The notes under the pieces are model-generated. The model was not told the origin of the DNA. It saw only the letters and a program-made list of their open reading frames with translations, and did no database searches. The translations under genes and the position numbers were made by a program. From Legionella moravica DSM 19234 (GTDB lineage Bacteria; Pseudomonadota; Gammaproteobacteria; Legionellales; Legionellaceae): a stretch of 64,000 nt of DNA. Numbering within the stretch: the first letter of the stretch is position 1; every line of letters begins with the position of its first letter. The stretch is from contig NZ_AUHS01000008.1 in NCBI RefSeq assembly GCF_000423305.1, positions 124,001 through 188,000 of the forward strand, in the 5' to 3' direction. Positions 27,763 to 38,708 of this stretch are shown here, in pieces.

Positions 27763-28947
27763 ATGGAACAGAATGATGTAGTAATAGTTGCAGCAAAAAG
27801 GACTCCCATGGGTGGAATGTTAGGTACTCTGTCAGCTCTTTCAGCACCAGAGTTAGGCGCTGTGGCACATATGGCAGCACTGGCACAATCAGGAATTGCA
27901 CCTGCTGAAATTGACGAAGTCATCAGTGGCTGCGTCCTTCAGGCAGGAATAGGCCAGGCACCAGCAAGGCAAGCAGCAATCAGAGCGGGAATACCCAATT
28001 CTGCTGGAGCAACAACCATCAATAAAATGTGTGGTTCTGGAATGAAAGCGGCTATGCTCGCGCATGATTTGATCAAGGCAGGCTCTGCTCAGGTCATCCT
28101 GGCAAGCGGTATGGAAAGCATGAGTAATGCTCCTTATTTATTAGCAAAAGCGCGTTCCGGTTATCGACTAGGTCATGGTGAATTAAAAGATCATATGTTC
28201 CTGGACGGACTCGAAGATGCCTATGAAAGAGGACAATTAATGGGTTGTTTTGCAGAAGCAACAGCCAAACATTTCAAGTTCACCAGAGAACAGCAAGATG
28301 AATTTGCAATCCGTTCCATGACCAATGCGCTGAAAGCAATTGAAAGCGGTGCATTTGCTGATGAAATTGCCGCTGTTACCTTAACGACCCGTAAAGGTGA
28401 CATCACAGTAAGCGTGGATGAAGGTCCTGATCCAGCAAAACTGGGTAAAATTCCCCAATTAAAACCAGCATTCCAGTCAGACGGCACAGTTACAGCGGCT
28501 AATTCCAGCTCTATTTCCGATGGAGCCGCGAGCTTGATACTGATGAGCGCAGCCAACGCAGAAAAACGTGGAGTGAAACCTTTGGCACGAATTGTTGCTC
28601 ATGCTAGCCACGCTCAGGCTCCTCAATGGTTTACTACCGCTCCAGTAGATGCCATTCGTAAAGTAATGAACAAGGCATCCTGGAATCAAAATGATGTTGA
28701 TCTTTATGAAATAAATGAAGCCTTTGCAGTAGTAGCCATGGCTGCGATAACACAACTTGAATTGAACCCGGAACAGGTTAACATTCATGGTGGTGCCTGT
28801 GCGTTGGGTCACCCTATAGGAGCTTCGGGTGCGCGCATTCTGGTTACCCTAATGCATGCATTGAAACAGCAAGGCAAAAAACGTGGTGTTGCCTCATTGT
28901 GCATAGGCGGTGGTGAAGCCACAGCAATGGCTATTGAACTGTTATAA
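27763..28947 (+). CDS. acetyl-CoA C-acetyltransferase (thiolase)
   Basis: A 394-residue thiolase. The acyl-accepting cysteine is Cys90 (INKMCGSGMKA). NEAFAVVAM, HGGACALGHPIGASGAR (His base) and CIGGGEATAMA (second Cys) complete the active site. In this cluster it most likely cleaves acetoacetyl-CoA to two acetyl-CoA, the last step after HMG-CoA lyase and acetoacetyl-CoA synthetase. It begins 11 bases after the liuA stop. The atoB and phaA functions cannot be separated from sequence alone. Confidence 0.9.
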   Translation: MEQNDVVIVAAKRTPMGGMLGTLSALSAPELGAVAHMAALAQSGIAPAEIDEVISGCVLQAGIGQAPARQAAIRAGIPNSAGATTINKMCGSGMKAAMLAHDLIKAGSAQVILASGMESMSNAPYLLAKARSGYRLGHGELKDHMFLDGLEDAYERGQLMGCFAEATAKHFKFTREQQDEFAIRSMTNALKAIESGAFADEIAAVTLTTRKGDITVSVDEGPDPAKLGKIPQLKPAFQSDGTVTAANSSSISDGAASLILMSAANAEKRGVKPLARIVAHASHAQAPQWFTTAPVDAIRKVMNKASWNQNDVDLYEINEAFAVVAMAAITQLELNPEQVNIHGGACALGHPIGASGARILVTLMHALKQQGKKRGVASLCIGGGEATAMAIELL

Positions 28948-29031
28948 AAACACCAACATTCACCACTCATGCTGAACCATTGTGAATGGTCCGCTCTGAG
29001 TGCTGGCTGGGTGATTTCCAAACTAAAAAAT

Positions 29032-29053
29032 CACAGATAACTCTGTGCATCTT
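29032..29053 (+). terminator. weak terminator-like hairpin after the thiolase gene
   Basis: A 6-bp stem (CACAGA, loop TAAC, TCTGTG) is followed by CATCTTTT. It may attenuate readthrough from liuA-thiolase into the rest of the cluster, but the stem is short. Confidence 0.3.
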
Positions 29054-29138
29054 TTAGATTGGCAATCACCCTGAATGCACCAGTTACGGTGTTTTTTGAA
29101 TTGTGGTACATAGTTAATAATAAAAATAAAGGATGTAC

Positions 29139-29453
29139 ATGCTACGACAAAGTCTCATATATCTGCTACTCAGTGTTCTGGTAGTAGTTTTCGCCAGATA
29201 TGCCCACCTACTTATTGTTTATATAGATCTGTTCTTCACCTATATAAACTTGAAACTGACTCCAATATTCAGTCAGACTGGCTGGGGATTAATTATAAGA
29301 AAAGTTTTGGTGTTAATGTTAATGCCAATCATTATTACGGGGATACCCGCCCTTCTTTACAGAGCAATTAAAGGTCGAGAAATGCCTCATTTTATTGCTA
29401 TTGTCTGGGTGATCTGGACTATCATCGTTTTGAGCGTTATTTTGATACGTTAA
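29139..29453 (+). CDS. small integral membrane protein of unknown function
   Basis: A 104-residue, very hydrophobic protein with about three membrane helices (residues about 5-25, 45-70 and 80-103). I do not recognise the family. ATG at 29139 has AAGGA six bases upstream and is preferred over an ATG two codons earlier. It ends 10 bases before liuB and is likely co-transcribed with it, yet nothing in leucine catabolism calls for a membrane protein, so the position may be fortuitous or may mark a transport or regulatory role. Confidence 0.6.
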   Translation: MLRQSLIYLLLSVLVVVFARYAHLLIVYIDLFFTYINLKLTPIFSQTGWGLIIRKVLVLMLMPIIITGIPALLYRAIKGREMPHFIAIVWVIWTIIVLSVILIR

Positions 29454-29463
29454 GGATTCAGGC

Positions 29464-31071
29464 ATGGCACAACTAATCAGTCAAATCAACACCGCAAGTC
29501 AGGATTTTAAAGACAATCAAGCAGCAATGCAGGCATTGGTGGATGAACTGCGCTCAAGAATCAATGAGATTTCGTTAGGCGGTGATGAAAATGCCCGCAC
29601 ACGCCACTTAAAACATGGCAAATTATTACCCAGAGAAAGGCTGCAACAATTGTTAGACCCTGGAAGCCCGTTTCTTGAATTGTCGCAACTGGCAGCCTAT
29701 CAGGTTTATGAAGACAACATTCCAGCCGCAGGGATCATTGCCGGTATAGGACGAGTATCTGGCGTTGAGTGCGTTATTGTGGTCAATGATGCAACTGTAA
29801 AGGGGGGAACTTATTATCCTCTCACGGTAAAAAAACATTTGCGTGCACAGGAAATCGCTCTAATCAATCAGTTACCCTGCATCTACCTGGTGGACTCCGG
29901 TGGTGCTTTTTTGCCTCTCCAGGATGAGGTATTCCCGGATCGAGATCATTTTGGCCGTATATTTTTTAACCAAGCTCAAATGTCAGCACGAAATATACCT
30001 CAAATTGCTGTTGTAATGGGGTCGTGCACTGCTGGTGGAGCCTATGTTCCTGCTATGGCAGATGAATCCATTATGGTAAAAAATCAGGCAACAATTTTTC
30101 TAGGGGGCCCTCCTTTGGTTAAAGCGGCTACAGGAGAAGTTATTAGCGCTGAAGAATTAGGTGGAGCAGAAGTTCATTGCAGGCATTCAGGTGTTGCGGA
30201 TCATTATGCTGAAAACGATGCTCACGCCCTCCATCTTGCACGAATTGCCATAGGGAATTTAAATCGGAAAAAAATTGAAACGATTACGCGTACTGAAACC
30301 GTTGAGCCAGTGTACGATACCAAAGAACTCAATGGAATAGTCCCTGCAGATCCCAGGAAGCCTTTTGATATAAGGGAGATCATCGCCCGATTGGTTGATG
30401 GTTCCGATTTTGATGAATTTAAAGCACTGTTCGGCACAACGCTGGTGTGTGGCTTTGCACGTTTGTATGGATATCCGGTTGGTATCATCGCTAACAATGG
30501 AATACTATTCAGTGAAAGCGCCTTAAAAGGAAGTCACTTCATCGAGTTGTGTTGCCAACGCAAAATTCCATTAATCTTTTTACAGAACATAACCGGGTTT
30601 ATGGTTGGTTCAAAATATGAAGCATCTGGAATTGCCAAACACGGTGCTAAAATGGTTACCGCTGTAGCGAATGCAAATGTACCGAAATTTACGGTGATTG
30701 TAGGCGGAAGCTTCGGGGCTGGTAACTATGCCATGTGTGGACGCGCCTACAATGCTCGCTTTATCTGGACCTGGCCTAATTCTCGTATTTCAGTCATGGG
30801 CGGAGAACAGGCAGCCAATGTGCTAGCACAGGTCAACAGCGAAAAATATGCAAAACAAGGTAAAGTCTGGCCTATTGAAGAGGAAGAGCACTTTAAAAAT
30901 CAACTACGATCTCAATATGAAACTCAAGGTAATCCTTATTATGCCAGTGCAAGACTTTGGGATGATGGGGTCATAGCTCCCCAGGATACACGAATGATTC
31001 TGGGTCTTGGTTTATCGGCAGCCTTAAATGCACCTATTGAATCCACGCATTTTGGCGTTTTTCGTATGTAA
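29464..31071 (+). CDS. liuB: methylcrotonyl-CoA carboxylase, carboxyltransferase (beta) subunit
   Basis: A 535-residue carboxyltransferase that moves CO2 from biotin to 3-methylcrotonyl-CoA. The N half has [41 protein letters not shown] and [16 protein letters not shown]. The C half has [26 protein letters not shown] and [15 protein letters not shown], characteristic of the MccB group rather than propionyl-CoA carboxylase. Partner: the liuD biotin subunit two genes downstream. Confidence 0.92.
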   Translation: MAQLISQINTASQDFKDNQAAMQALVDELRSRINEISLGGDENARTRHLKHGKLLPRERLQQLLDPGSPFLELSQLAAYQVYEDNIPAAGIIAGIGRVSGVECVIVVNDATVKGGTYYPLTVKKHLRAQEIALINQLPCIYLVDSGGAFLPLQDEVFPDRDHFGRIFFNQAQMSARNIPQIAVVMGSCTAGGAYVPAMADESIMVKNQATIFLGGPPLVKAATGEVISAEELGGAEVHCRHSGVADHYAENDAHALHLARIAIGNLNRKKIETITRTETVEPVYDTKELNGIVPADPRKPFDIREIIARLVDGSDFDEFKALFGTTLVCGFARLYGYPVGIIANNGILFSESALKGSHFIELCCQRKIPLIFLQNITGFMVGSKYEASGIAKHGAKMVTAVANANVPKFTVIVGGSFGAGNYAMCGRAYNARFIWTWPNSRISVMGGEQAANVLAQVNSEKYAKQGKVWPIEEEEHFKNQLRSQYETQGNPYYASARLWDDGVIAPQDTRMILGLGLSAALNAPIESTHFGVFRM

Positions 31072-31085
31072 CTGGAATTAAACTC

Positions 31086-31862
31086 ATGAGCGACCTTATT
31101 AGTGAAATTCACGATCAGATGTGTTTATTAACCATCAATCGTGTGAACAAACATAATGCTTTTGATAATCATCTTCTCGAGGAGATGCAGATTCGACTGG
31201 ATGCAGCAATCAATAATGACACAGTAAGGGTTATTGTGCTTAAAGCAAATGGTAAACATTTTTGTGCTGGCGCGGATTTAGCGTGGATGCAAAGTATGAT
31301 TGCTTACGATGAAAAACAAAATCTGAACGACTCGATGATACTTGCCAGGCTAATGTACTCTCTGAATCAATGCCCTAAACCCACAATTGCCATGATACAT
31401 GGTTCTGCGTTTGGTGGAGGGGCAGGACTTGCTGCAGCCTGTGACATTGCAGTCGCAGCACATTCAGCCCGCTTTTGTTTTTCAGAAGTTAAATTAGGGT
31501 TGATTCCTGCCGTTATAAGTCCTTATGTTGTAAAAGCTGTTGGAGAACGAACAGCACAAATGCTGTTTATGACTGCCGAAATTTTTGATGCCGCTCGTGC
31601 CTTATCGCTCAATTTAGTGCAGCATCTTGTTCCAGACGATAGCTTAATGGACTTTACACTCAATTATGCCAAACAAATCATTAATAATGCCCCGCAGGCC
31701 GTGACAATGTCCAAAAATCTGGCGCGGTATGTTGCAAACAAAGACATTGATGAACAACTGGTTCACTACACTGCTACACTAATCGCTCAAAAGAGAACAT
31801 CAGCTGAAGGACAAAAAGGTCTGCAGGCATTTTTAAATAAAGAAACACCTAACTGGAACTAG
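31086..31862 (+). CDS. liuC: methylglutaconyl-CoA hydratase (enoyl-CoA hydratase family)
   Basis: A 258-residue crotonase-fold enzyme that hydrates 3-methylglutaconyl-CoA to HMG-CoA. The oxyanion-hole strands [15 protein letters not shown] and [20 protein letters not shown] are intact, and [17 protein letters not shown] is the family's helix pair. The specific assignment rests on its place between the two carboxylase subunits. It starts 14 bases after liuB and ends 8 bases before liuD. Confidence 0.88.
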   Translation: MSDLISEIHDQMCLLTINRVNKHNAFDNHLLEEMQIRLDAAINNDTVRVIVLKANGKHFCAGADLAWMQSMIAYDEKQNLNDSMILARLMYSLNQCPKPTIAMIHGSAFGGGAGLAAACDIAVAAHSARFCFSEVKLGLIPAVISPYVVKAVGERTAQMLFMTAEIFDAARALSLNLVQHLVPDDSLMDFTLNYAKQIINNAPQAVTMSKNLARYVANKDIDEQLVHYTATLIAQKRTSAEGQKGLQAFLNKETPNWN

Positions 31863-31870
31863 GAACTTGC

Positions 31871-33835
31871 ATGTTTAATAAAATTCTAATTGCTAATAGA
31901 GGTGAGATAGCCTGTAGAATCATAAAAACAGCGCGATCCATGGGTATTCATACCGTAGCAATTTACTCTTCTGTAGATAAAAACAGCCTGCACGTGCAAT
32001 TGGCTGATAGCGCCTGTTACGTTGGAGAAGCTGCAGCTAAAGACAGCTATTTGAATATTGAACACATTATTCAAGCAGCAAAAGATTGTGGAGCTGAGGC
32101 AATACACCCTGGCTATGGATTTTTATCAGAAAACCCCGGCTTTGCCAAAGCTTGTGAACAGGCTGGAATTGTCTTTATAGGTCCTTCCATTGAAGCGATG
32201 GAGGCTATGGCATCAAAACAGTTAGCCAAGCAAATGTTGGAAAATACCAATGTGCCATTAACTCCCGGCTATCACGGCCTGGAACAGTCAGAAGCCAAAC
32301 TACTGGAAGAAGCCAAAAAAATTGGATTTCCAGTACTGATAAAAGCAGCCAATGGCGGCGGTGGTAAAGGAATGAGAGCCGTTTATGACGAAACCGAATT
32401 TAGCGATTGTCTGGCTGGAGCCAAAAGAGAATCTTTGGCCAGTTTTGCTGATGACACCATGATCATTGAAAAGCTGGTACTTAATCCTCGCCATGTTGAA
32501 TTACAGGTAATCGCTGACAATCATGGGGCAGTTGTGCATCTGTTTGAAAGAGATTGCTCGATTCAACGTCGGCACCAAAAGATAATTGAGGAAGCCCCTG
32601 CTCCCAATTTAACCGACTCTATGCGGCAAAGATTAGCTGATGCAGCCTGTGAAGTGGCACGCTCGATTAATTACCGAGGCGCAGGTACTGTTGAATTTCT
32701 GGTTGATGACAGAGAGCAATTCTATTTTATGGAAATGAACACGCGTCTCCAGGTCGAACATCCTGTCACAGAAATGATTACGGGGATTGATTTGGTTGCC
32801 TGGCAATTTAAAATCGCAGCCAATGAGCCTCTTCCTTTGACGCAGAATGACATTAAGGCAAGAGGACATGCAATCGAATGCCGTATCTATGCCGAGGATC
32901 CATTTAATGGATTTATCCCATCCATAGGGCAATTGAATTTTCTTCAAGAACCATCAGGAGAAGGACTTCGCATCGATACGGGTGTCCAACTGAACTCTCA
33001 AATTACCATGTATTACGATCCCATGATCGCAAAATTGATCGCTTGGGGACATAATCGAGAGGAAGCACTCCATCGCTTGAATCAGGCACTGTCGCATTAT
33101 TTTATTGGCGGAGTAAAAACCAATATCCCCTTTTTGCAAGCCATCTGCCAACATCCAAAATTTACAAACGCTGAGCTGAGCACTGATTTTTTAAGCAAAG
33201 AGCACATTCATTTAACAACTCCTGATCGGCATCTAGCGTTAAAAATGGCCATTGCTTATGACTATTTAGATACAGTTAACAACATCAATGATCCCCTGCT
33301 TAAAGATGCATTCGCATGGCAAATGCACATTCAGGGACACTGGATCTGGCGTTATCACCAGGATGGTGTCATTACTGAAGCGCGTATTACCCCAATTGAC
33401 AATACACGTTTCACCCTCAACTTAAATGATGACGAACACCAGATCACCGCACACCGTGTTCAAAATAAACTCACCATCGAAGCAAACAAACACCATTACC
33501 ACGCTACGGTTGATAATTCAGAACAGCATTTAATTTTATATTCTGAGCAAGGACAAATCAGCATAGAACGGTTTCGCTGGAATAAGCTGGACGCGCATGC
33601 AACACTGCATAAAGGCCAATTAACAGCCCCCATGCCCGCAACAGTTGTTGCTGTCCTGAAAAAAACCGGTGAACAAGTAAAGGCCGGTGAACGTTTAATA
33701 ATTCTGGAAGCAATGAAAATGGAACACACAATTCATGCTCCAGTTGATGGGGTGCTACTGGATGTATTCTATGCAGTAGGTGCACAGGTAAGTGAAGGAG
33801 CTGAATTGATATCACTCAGTGAATCTGAGTCATAA
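31871..33835 (+). CDS. liuD: methylcrotonyl-CoA carboxylase, biotin (alpha) subunit
   Basis: A 654-residue protein combining biotin carboxylase and the biotin carrier domain. The N-terminal [17 protein letters not shown], the ATP-grasp glycine loop [28 protein letters not shown] and the C-terminal biotinylation site EAMKMEHTI are all intact. It charges its own biotin with CO2 and passes it to LiuB. Translation is likely coupled with liuC (8-base gap). Confidence 0.93.
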   Translation: MFNKILIANRGEIACRIIKTARSMGIHTVAIYSSVDKNSLHVQLADSACYVGEAAAKDSYLNIEHIIQAAKDCGAEAIHPGYGFLSENPGFAKACEQAGIVFIGPSIEAMEAMASKQLAKQMLENTNVPLTPGYHGLEQSEAKLLEEAKKIGFPVLIKAANGGGGKGMRAVYDETEFSDCLAGAKRESLASFADDTMIIEKLVLNPRHVELQVIADNHGAVVHLFERDCSIQRRHQKIIEEAPAPNLTDSMRQRLADAACEVARSINYRGAGTVEFLVDDREQFYFMEMNTRLQVEHPVTEMITGIDLVAWQFKIAANEPLPLTQNDIKARGHAIECRIYAEDPFNGFIPSIGQLNFLQEPSGEGLRIDTGVQLNSQITMYYDPMIAKLIAWGHNREEALHRLNQALSHYFIGGVKTNIPFLQAICQHPKFTNAELSTDFLSKEHIHLTTPDRHLALKMAIAYDYLDTVNNINDPLLKDAFAWQMHIQGHWIWRYHQDGVITEARITPIDNTRFTLNLNDDEHQITAHRVQNKLTIEANKHHYHATVDNSEQHLILYSEQGQISIERFRWNKLDAHATLHKGQLTAPMPATVVAVLKKTGEQVKAGERLIILEAMKMEHTIHAPVDGVLLDVFYAVGAQVSEGAELISLSESES

Positions 33836-33850
33836 ACTACTGAGATTATT

Positions 33851-34759
33851 ATGGACTATCCTCAACACGTGACAATAATAGAAGTAGGTCCTCGTGATGG
33901 CCTGCAGAATGAATCCTCTTTTGTGTCCACAGAACACAAAATTGAACTCATTAATAAGCTCAGCCAAACCGGCCTTAAGCATATTGAAGCAACCAGTTTC
34001 GTTTCTCCCAAAGCCATACCGCAATTAGCAGATAGCGAACAGGTCTTTCGATCAATTTCAAAAAATCCTTCCGTGTCTTACTCCGCACTCGTTCCAAATG
34101 AACGCGGCATGATTAAAGCACTTGATGCAGGGGTCCGTGAAATTGCTGTATTTACAGCGGCAAGTGAATTATTTAACCAAAGAAACATCAACTGCTCCAT
34201 TCAGGAAAGCATTGAACGATTCAAACCTGTACTCGACATGGCAAAAAGCAACAAAATCCGAGTAAGAGGATACATTTCCTGTGTTCTGGGTTGTCCTTAC
34301 CAAGGTGAAGTGCAGCCCGATATGGTCGCTGAGGTAACCCAAAAATTACTTGATCTGGGGGTAGACGAAATTTCTCTCGGAGATACTATCGGTGTGGGAA
34401 CACCAAGGCAAACCCAATTAGTATTAGACAAAATTCTACGACTCATGCCCTTAAACCGACTGGCCATGCATTTTCATGATACCTACGGCCAGGCTATTGC
34501 GAATATCTATGCATCCTTGCACTATGGAGTATATCGTTTTGACAGCTCCGTAGCAGGTCTTGGAGGGTGTCCCTATGCCCGAGGAGCCAGTGGTAACGTT
34601 GCTACAGAAGACGTTCTTTACTTGATGCACGGCTTAGGAATAAACACCGGGGTAGATATATTTAAAATCGTAGCTGCCGGAGATATGATTTGTAAGCTTT
34701 TGGGACGTAAAAATCAATCCAAAGTCGCAAATGCATTATTGGCGAATCCCTGTAATTAA
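33851..34759 (+). CDS. liuE: hydroxymethylglutaryl-CoA lyase
   Basis: A 302-residue TIM-barrel lyase that splits HMG-CoA into acetoacetate and acetyl-CoA. It shows EVGPRDGLQNE at the start, SLGDTIGVGTP, the metal ligands in MHFHDTYGQA, and the catalytic-loop cysteine in GLGGCPYARGASGNVATED. It follows liuD by 15 bases. Acetoacetate produced here is the substrate of the next gene product. Confidence 0.95.
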   Translation: MDYPQHVTIIEVGPRDGLQNESSFVSTEHKIELINKLSQTGLKHIEATSFVSPKAIPQLADSEQVFRSISKNPSVSYSALVPNERGMIKALDAGVREIAVFTAASELFNQRNINCSIQESIERFKPVLDMAKSNKIRVRGYISCVLGCPYQGEVQPDMVAEVTQKLLDLGVDEISLGDTIGVGTPRQTQLVLDKILRLMPLNRLAMHFHDTYGQAIANIYASLHYGVYRFDSSVAGLGGCPYARGASGNVATEDVLYLMHGLGINTGVDIFKIVAAGDMICKLLGRKNQSKVANALLANPCN

Positions 34760-34834
34760 CAACCACGATACATCACGGCCTGATTTCCGCCAAAAGGGCA
34801 ATTCAGGGAAGTACAGAGCAAGAGAGAACAATTC

Positions 34835-36775
34835 ATGAATGAACTAATATGGACTCCAAAAAATCCCAAAAATTCACAAATGGGGCAATTTATGCTGTTC
34901 GCAGCAGAAAAACATTGCCAGATATTCGAAAACTATCAAGATCTCCACACGTGGTCTATCAAACACCCCGAATCATTCTGGAGCACGCTATGCGAATTCT
35001 TTAAGCTGAATTTTGATACACCGCCTCATCAGATACTGAATTACTATGAATCCATGCTGGATGCTCGATGGTTTAGTGGTGCGCAATTTAACTTTGCTCA
35101 AAAGCTATTATCCCGCAGAGATGCTCACCCAGCCTTAATCAGCATTAACGAGAATAATGAAAAACAAGTATTCAGCTACGAGCAATTATACGTTGAAGTA
35201 GCCAAGTGCGCTGCTGGACTTAAAGCAATTGGAGTGATTGCCGGTGATCGAGTCGCGGCTCTAATGCCGAATATACCTTTAACTATTATCGCTATGCTGG
35301 CAACCACTTCCTTGGGAGCCATTTGGTCGTCATGCTCACCTGATTTTGGAGCTCAGGCCGCAATTGATCGTCTGGGACAAATTGATCCCAAAGTACTGTT
35401 TATTTGTGATGGTCATCAATATCAGGGAAAAATCCATAGCGGTGCTGAAAAAATTATACAGCTCAATGCAGCAATTCCCTCACTAAAACAAATCGTGGTT
35501 TGTCCCAACATCCGTGAAAAAATAAATCTCACTGAAGTACCCAACGCTCTATATTGGAACGATTTTATAAAGCCTGTCACCCAATGCGAATTTGAACCCT
35601 TCCCTTTTGATCACCCCGTGTATATTCTGTTTTCATCAGGTACTACTGGAAAACCTAAATGTATTATTCATGGAGCAGGCGGAACACTGCTACAGCATAT
35701 TAAAGAACTGGGCTTGCATACTGATTTACGAGATACGGATAATTTATGTTTTTATACTACCTGTGGCTGGATGATGTGGAATTGGACTGTTTCCGCTCTT
35801 GCGCTGGGCGTTACTCTCACTCTATATGAAGGATCTCCTACCTACCCTCAGACCAATCGATTATTCAAATTAATTGAGGAAGAAGGTATTACCGTCTTTG
35901 GAACCAGCGCGAAATTTATTTCCTCAATTGAAAAAGCAGGTATCAAGCCAAAAGATGAATGCAACCTGTCCCGATTAAGGTGCATTCTCTCAACAGGCTC
36001 ACCTTTGCTTCCCAAAAATTATGATTTCGTATACGAACACATTAAAAATGACCTCCAGCTCTGTTCCATCTCTGGTGGCACCGATATTATCTCCTGCTTT
36101 GCATTGGGTAACCCAATACTTCCTGTATACAGAGGCGAATTACAATGTATCGGGCTGGGTATGGCAGTAGAGGTATTTGATGAAGAAGAACATTCGGTTA
36201 TAAAAACCCGTGGCGAATTAGTGTGTACGAAACCATTTCCATCCATGCCTTTAGGATTTTGGAAGGACAAGGATAAAGTAGCCTACACTAATGCCTATTT
36301 TGCTCGTTTTCCTGGCGTATGGGCACATGGTGATTTTGCCGAAATTACAGAACACCAGGGTCTAATCATTTATGGACGCTCAGATGCGGTGCTAAATCCT
36401 GGCGGAGTTCGAATAGGAACTGCTGAAATCTACAGACAGGTTGAAAAAGTGGATGCCGTCATAGACAGTATCGTCATCGGCCAGGATTGGCAGGATGATG
36501 TTCGGGTTGTGTTGTTTGTTAAATTACGAGAAGGAGTCATCCTGGATGAGGAGTTGATTCAAGCCATTAAACACACCATCCGGGAAAATGCGTCGCCCAG
36601 GCATGTCCCCGCTAAAATACTCCAGGTTAATGATATTCCACGCACCATCAGTGGCAAAATAGTAGAAATAGCAGTCAGGCAGATAGTTCACGGGCAACCA
36701 GTGCAGAACATTCAATCCCTGGCCAACCCGCACGCTTTGGAGTATTTTAAAAACAGGACTGAGCTAATGAATTAG
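34835..36775 (+). CDS. aacS: acetoacetyl-CoA synthetase
   Basis: A 646-residue ANL-superfamily ligase that activates acetoacetate to acetoacetyl-CoA. The P-loop-like FSSGTTGKPKCIIHGAGG, GWMMWNWTVSAL, the adenylate-binding SGGTDI, HGDFAE and YGRSDAVLNPGGVRIGTAEIY, and the C-terminal lysine region IPRTISGKIVE are in order. The first 60 residues match the synthetase rather than plain acetyl-CoA synthetases. It closes the cluster: LiuE, then this enzyme, then the thiolase give acetyl-CoA. Confidence 0.93.
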   Translation: MNELIWTPKNPKNSQMGQFMLFAAEKHCQIFENYQDLHTWSIKHPESFWSTLCEFFKLNFDTPPHQILNYYESMLDARWFSGAQFNFAQKLLSRRDAHPALISINENNEKQVFSYEQLYVEVAKCAAGLKAIGVIAGDRVAALMPNIPLTIIAMLATTSLGAIWSSCSPDFGAQAAIDRLGQIDPKVLFICDGHQYQGKIHSGAEKIIQLNAAIPSLKQIVVCPNIREKINLTEVPNALYWNDFIKPVTQCEFEPFPFDHPVYILFSSGTTGKPKCIIHGAGGTLLQHIKELGLHTDLRDTDNLCFYTTCGWMMWNWTVSALALGVTLTLYEGSPTYPQTNRLFKLIEEEGITVFGTSAKFISSIEKAGIKPKDECNLSRLRCILSTGSPLLPKNYDFVYEHIKNDLQLCSISGGTDIISCFALGNPILPVYRGELQCIGLGMAVEVFDEEEHSVIKTRGELVCTKPFPSMPLGFWKDKDKVAYTNAYFARFPGVWAHGDFAEITEHQGLIIYGRSDAVLNPGGVRIGTAEIYRQVEKVDAVIDSIVIGQDWQDDVRVVLFVKLREGVILDEELIQAIKHTIRENASPRHVPAKILQVNDIPRTISGKIVEIAVRQIVHGQPVQNIQSLANPHALEYFKNRTELMN

Positions 36776-36885
36776 GCAATCATGGTGGTGTACCTCAAAC
36801 AGCACAGCGGTGTAGTCCCTTTATAGAGCAAAGGTCTATATTATATTTTTGACTGAATGGTCAAATAATACAGTGACATACCGCT

Positions 36886-36913
36886 TTGTTTACATCTGCG
36901 AATCGTGTATACT
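36886..36913 (+). promoter_or_regulatory. sigma-70-type promoter of metNIQ
   Basis: TTGTTT (36886-36891) and TATACT (36908-36913) are separated by 16 bases. The expected start of transcription is about 36920, at the first base of the structured leader described next. Confidence 0.6.
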
Positions 36914-36917
36914 GTGC

Positions 36918-36995
36918 GCTGGCGTCGATTTGAAAACTCAGCTTGCGGACGCTCAAAAGAGTAACCTTTTTTGAAAATACGGCTAAAGCGGGCAG
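36918..36995 (+). promoter_or_regulatory. candidate SAM-II-like riboswitch in the metNIQ leader
   Basis: The leader has GCGTC (36922-36926) that pairs with GACGC (36948-36952), enclosing GATTTG and AGCTTGCGG, and then GCTAAA (36982-36987). The order P1 arm, GATTTG, CTTGC, P1 arm, GCTAAA is the core of the SAM-II (SAM-alpha) riboswitch. Two things differ: the joining segment before GCTAAA is longer than usual, and I cannot find a convincing P2 pseudoknot partner after GCTAAA. The setting (directly at the predicted transcription start of a methionine importer) supports a SAM-responsive element. Confidence 0.5.
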
Positions 36996-37043
36996 TCTCT
37001 TACACCCCTCTAGGTCTTCCGCAGCATATTCCAGGTTATTGTT

Positions 37044-38069
37044 ATGATTGAATTGTGTGGAGTAACTAAATCCTTCTCAGGCAAACCAGCCCTTCAAGAT
37101 ATTAATTTATTTATTCAGGAAGGTGAGATATTCGGTATTATTGGTAAAAGTGGCGCTGGAAAATCTACTTTATTACGCTGCATTAATTTACTGGAACGGC
37201 CTGACCATGGAAATGTCCTTATTGACGGACAAAACCTGATGACTCTGTCCAGAAAAGAACTGGCGTTAGCTCGACATAAAATTGCCATGATTTTCCAACA
37301 TTTTAATTTATTAAACTCGAAAAATGTTTATGACAATATTGCCTTGCCCATGCGTATTCAGGGAATGGATGAGGAAACCATCAATGACAAAATCAATGAA
37401 TTATTGCCTGTTGTCGAATTAACCGATAAAAGACTTGCTTATCCATCACAGCTCAGCGGCGGACAAAAACAGCGGGTAGCGATTGCACGCGCTTTAAGCT
37501 GCTCCCCCAAAATACTCCTTTGTGATGAAGCAACCTCAGCCCTTGATCCTGAAACAACAGATTCAATTCTGACCTTATTAAAAAAAATCAACAGCCTCTA
37601 TGGCATTACGATCGTGGTCATTACCCATGAAATGGACGTAGTGAAACGCATATGCAACAGACTCTCCGTTATGATCAATGGTTCCATTGCGGAGACGACT
37701 GCTCTATCGAATGTATTTAACAACCCGGACAGTCTGGCACGCACGATGCTTTATGCTCAACTCAGTCCGGAATTGCCTGCTTGCCTGACCAACCGAATCG
37801 CTGACTACGCAACGGATAAACCCTTATTGCGTTTATTTTTTCAGGGTGAAGAAGCAACTGTTCCGTTTATAAGTCAAACCAGTCGGGAACTCAACATAGA
37901 CATCAATATATTATTGGCCAATATTGATCGCTTTGATTCAGTTACTTGCGGAGTCCTGGTCGTTGAATTAACTGCAAACCCATTATTGCTCGAAGCATTC
38001 CTGGAGCGCTGTAAGCAAGTCGGTTTAACTGTGGAGATCTTAGGTTATGTCCTACCCAATGGTTTATGA
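37044..38069 (+). CDS. metN: methionine ABC transporter ATP-binding protein
   Basis: A 341-residue ATPase of the MetNIQ importer. Walker [13 protein letters not shown]-loop, signature [15 protein letters not shown] and Walker [15 protein letters not shown] are complete. The last 75 residues form the NIL regulatory domain that in E. coli binds methionine and shuts the transporter down. Its 3' end overlaps metI by 23 bases. Confidence 0.95.
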   Translation: MIELCGVTKSFSGKPALQDINLFIQEGEIFGIIGKSGAGKSTLLRCINLLERPDHGNVLIDGQNLMTLSRKELALARHKIAMIFQHFNLLNSKNVYDNIALPMRIQGMDEETINDKINELLPVVELTDKRLAYPSQLSGGQKQRVAIARALSCSPKILLCDEATSALDPETTDSILTLLKKINSLYGITIVVITHEMDVVKRICNRLSVMINGSIAETTALSNVFNNPDSLARTMLYAQLSPELPACLTNRIADYATDKPLLRLFFQGEEATVPFISQTSRELNIDINILLANIDRFDSVTCGVLVVELTANPLLLEAFLERCKQVGLTVEILGYVLPNGL

Positions 38070-38694
38070 TTTACTCAATGCAACTGGTGAAACCCTTTAT
38101 ATGGTGATCACCAGCACTTTCTTTGCTGTCTTGCTGGGATTACCATTAGGCACTTTGCTTTATTCTAGCAAACGTATCAAACCCAATCCCAAGATGCACA
38201 AATTGCTGTCAGCATTAATTAACATATTTCGTTCCATCCCTTTTATTATTTTATTAGTGGCTATTATTCCTTTAACGCGCCTTCTCGTTGGTACATCAAT
38301 TGGAATGAATGCTGCTATAGTTCCCTTAACTCTTGGAGCCACCCCATTTTTTGCACGACTTGTTGATAATGTCTACCAGAGTTTACCGTCCGGTCTGATC
38401 GAAACCGGTTATGCAATGGGAGCCAGTACTCGCCAGATAATCCAGCATATCTTGTTGCCTGAGGCTCGATCCGGCTTAATTCATGCCATTACGGTCACTG
38501 CGATTACCCTGGTAAATTACTCTGCAATGGCAGGAACAGTAGGAGCTGGCGGATTGGGAACTTTGGCTATAAACTATGGTTATCAACGCTTTAACGCCGG
38601 TATCATGATAGCAACAGTAGTCGTTTTGATTATATTAGTTCAACTCATGCAAATGGGAGGAGACTACTTGGCTAAACGGTATTTACACCACTAA
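38047..38694 (+). CDS. metI: methionine ABC transporter permease
   Basis: A 215-residue inner-membrane permease with about five helices. The EAA-type coupling loop reads [37 protein letters not shown] is strongly conserved in MetI. The start inside metN gives translational coupling. Confidence 0.93.
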   Translation: MSYPMVYDLLNATGETLYMVITSTFFAVLLGLPLGTLLYSSKRIKPNPKMHKLLSALINIFRSIPFIILLVAIIPLTRLLVGTSIGMNAAIVPLTLGATPFFARLVDNVYQSLPSGLIETGYAMGASTRQIIQHILLPEARSGLIHAITVTAITLVNYSAMAGTVGAGGLGTLAINYGYQRFNAGIMIATVVVLIILVQLMQMGGDYLAKRYLHH

Positions 38695-38708
38695 TAGAGA
38701 GATCCCTG

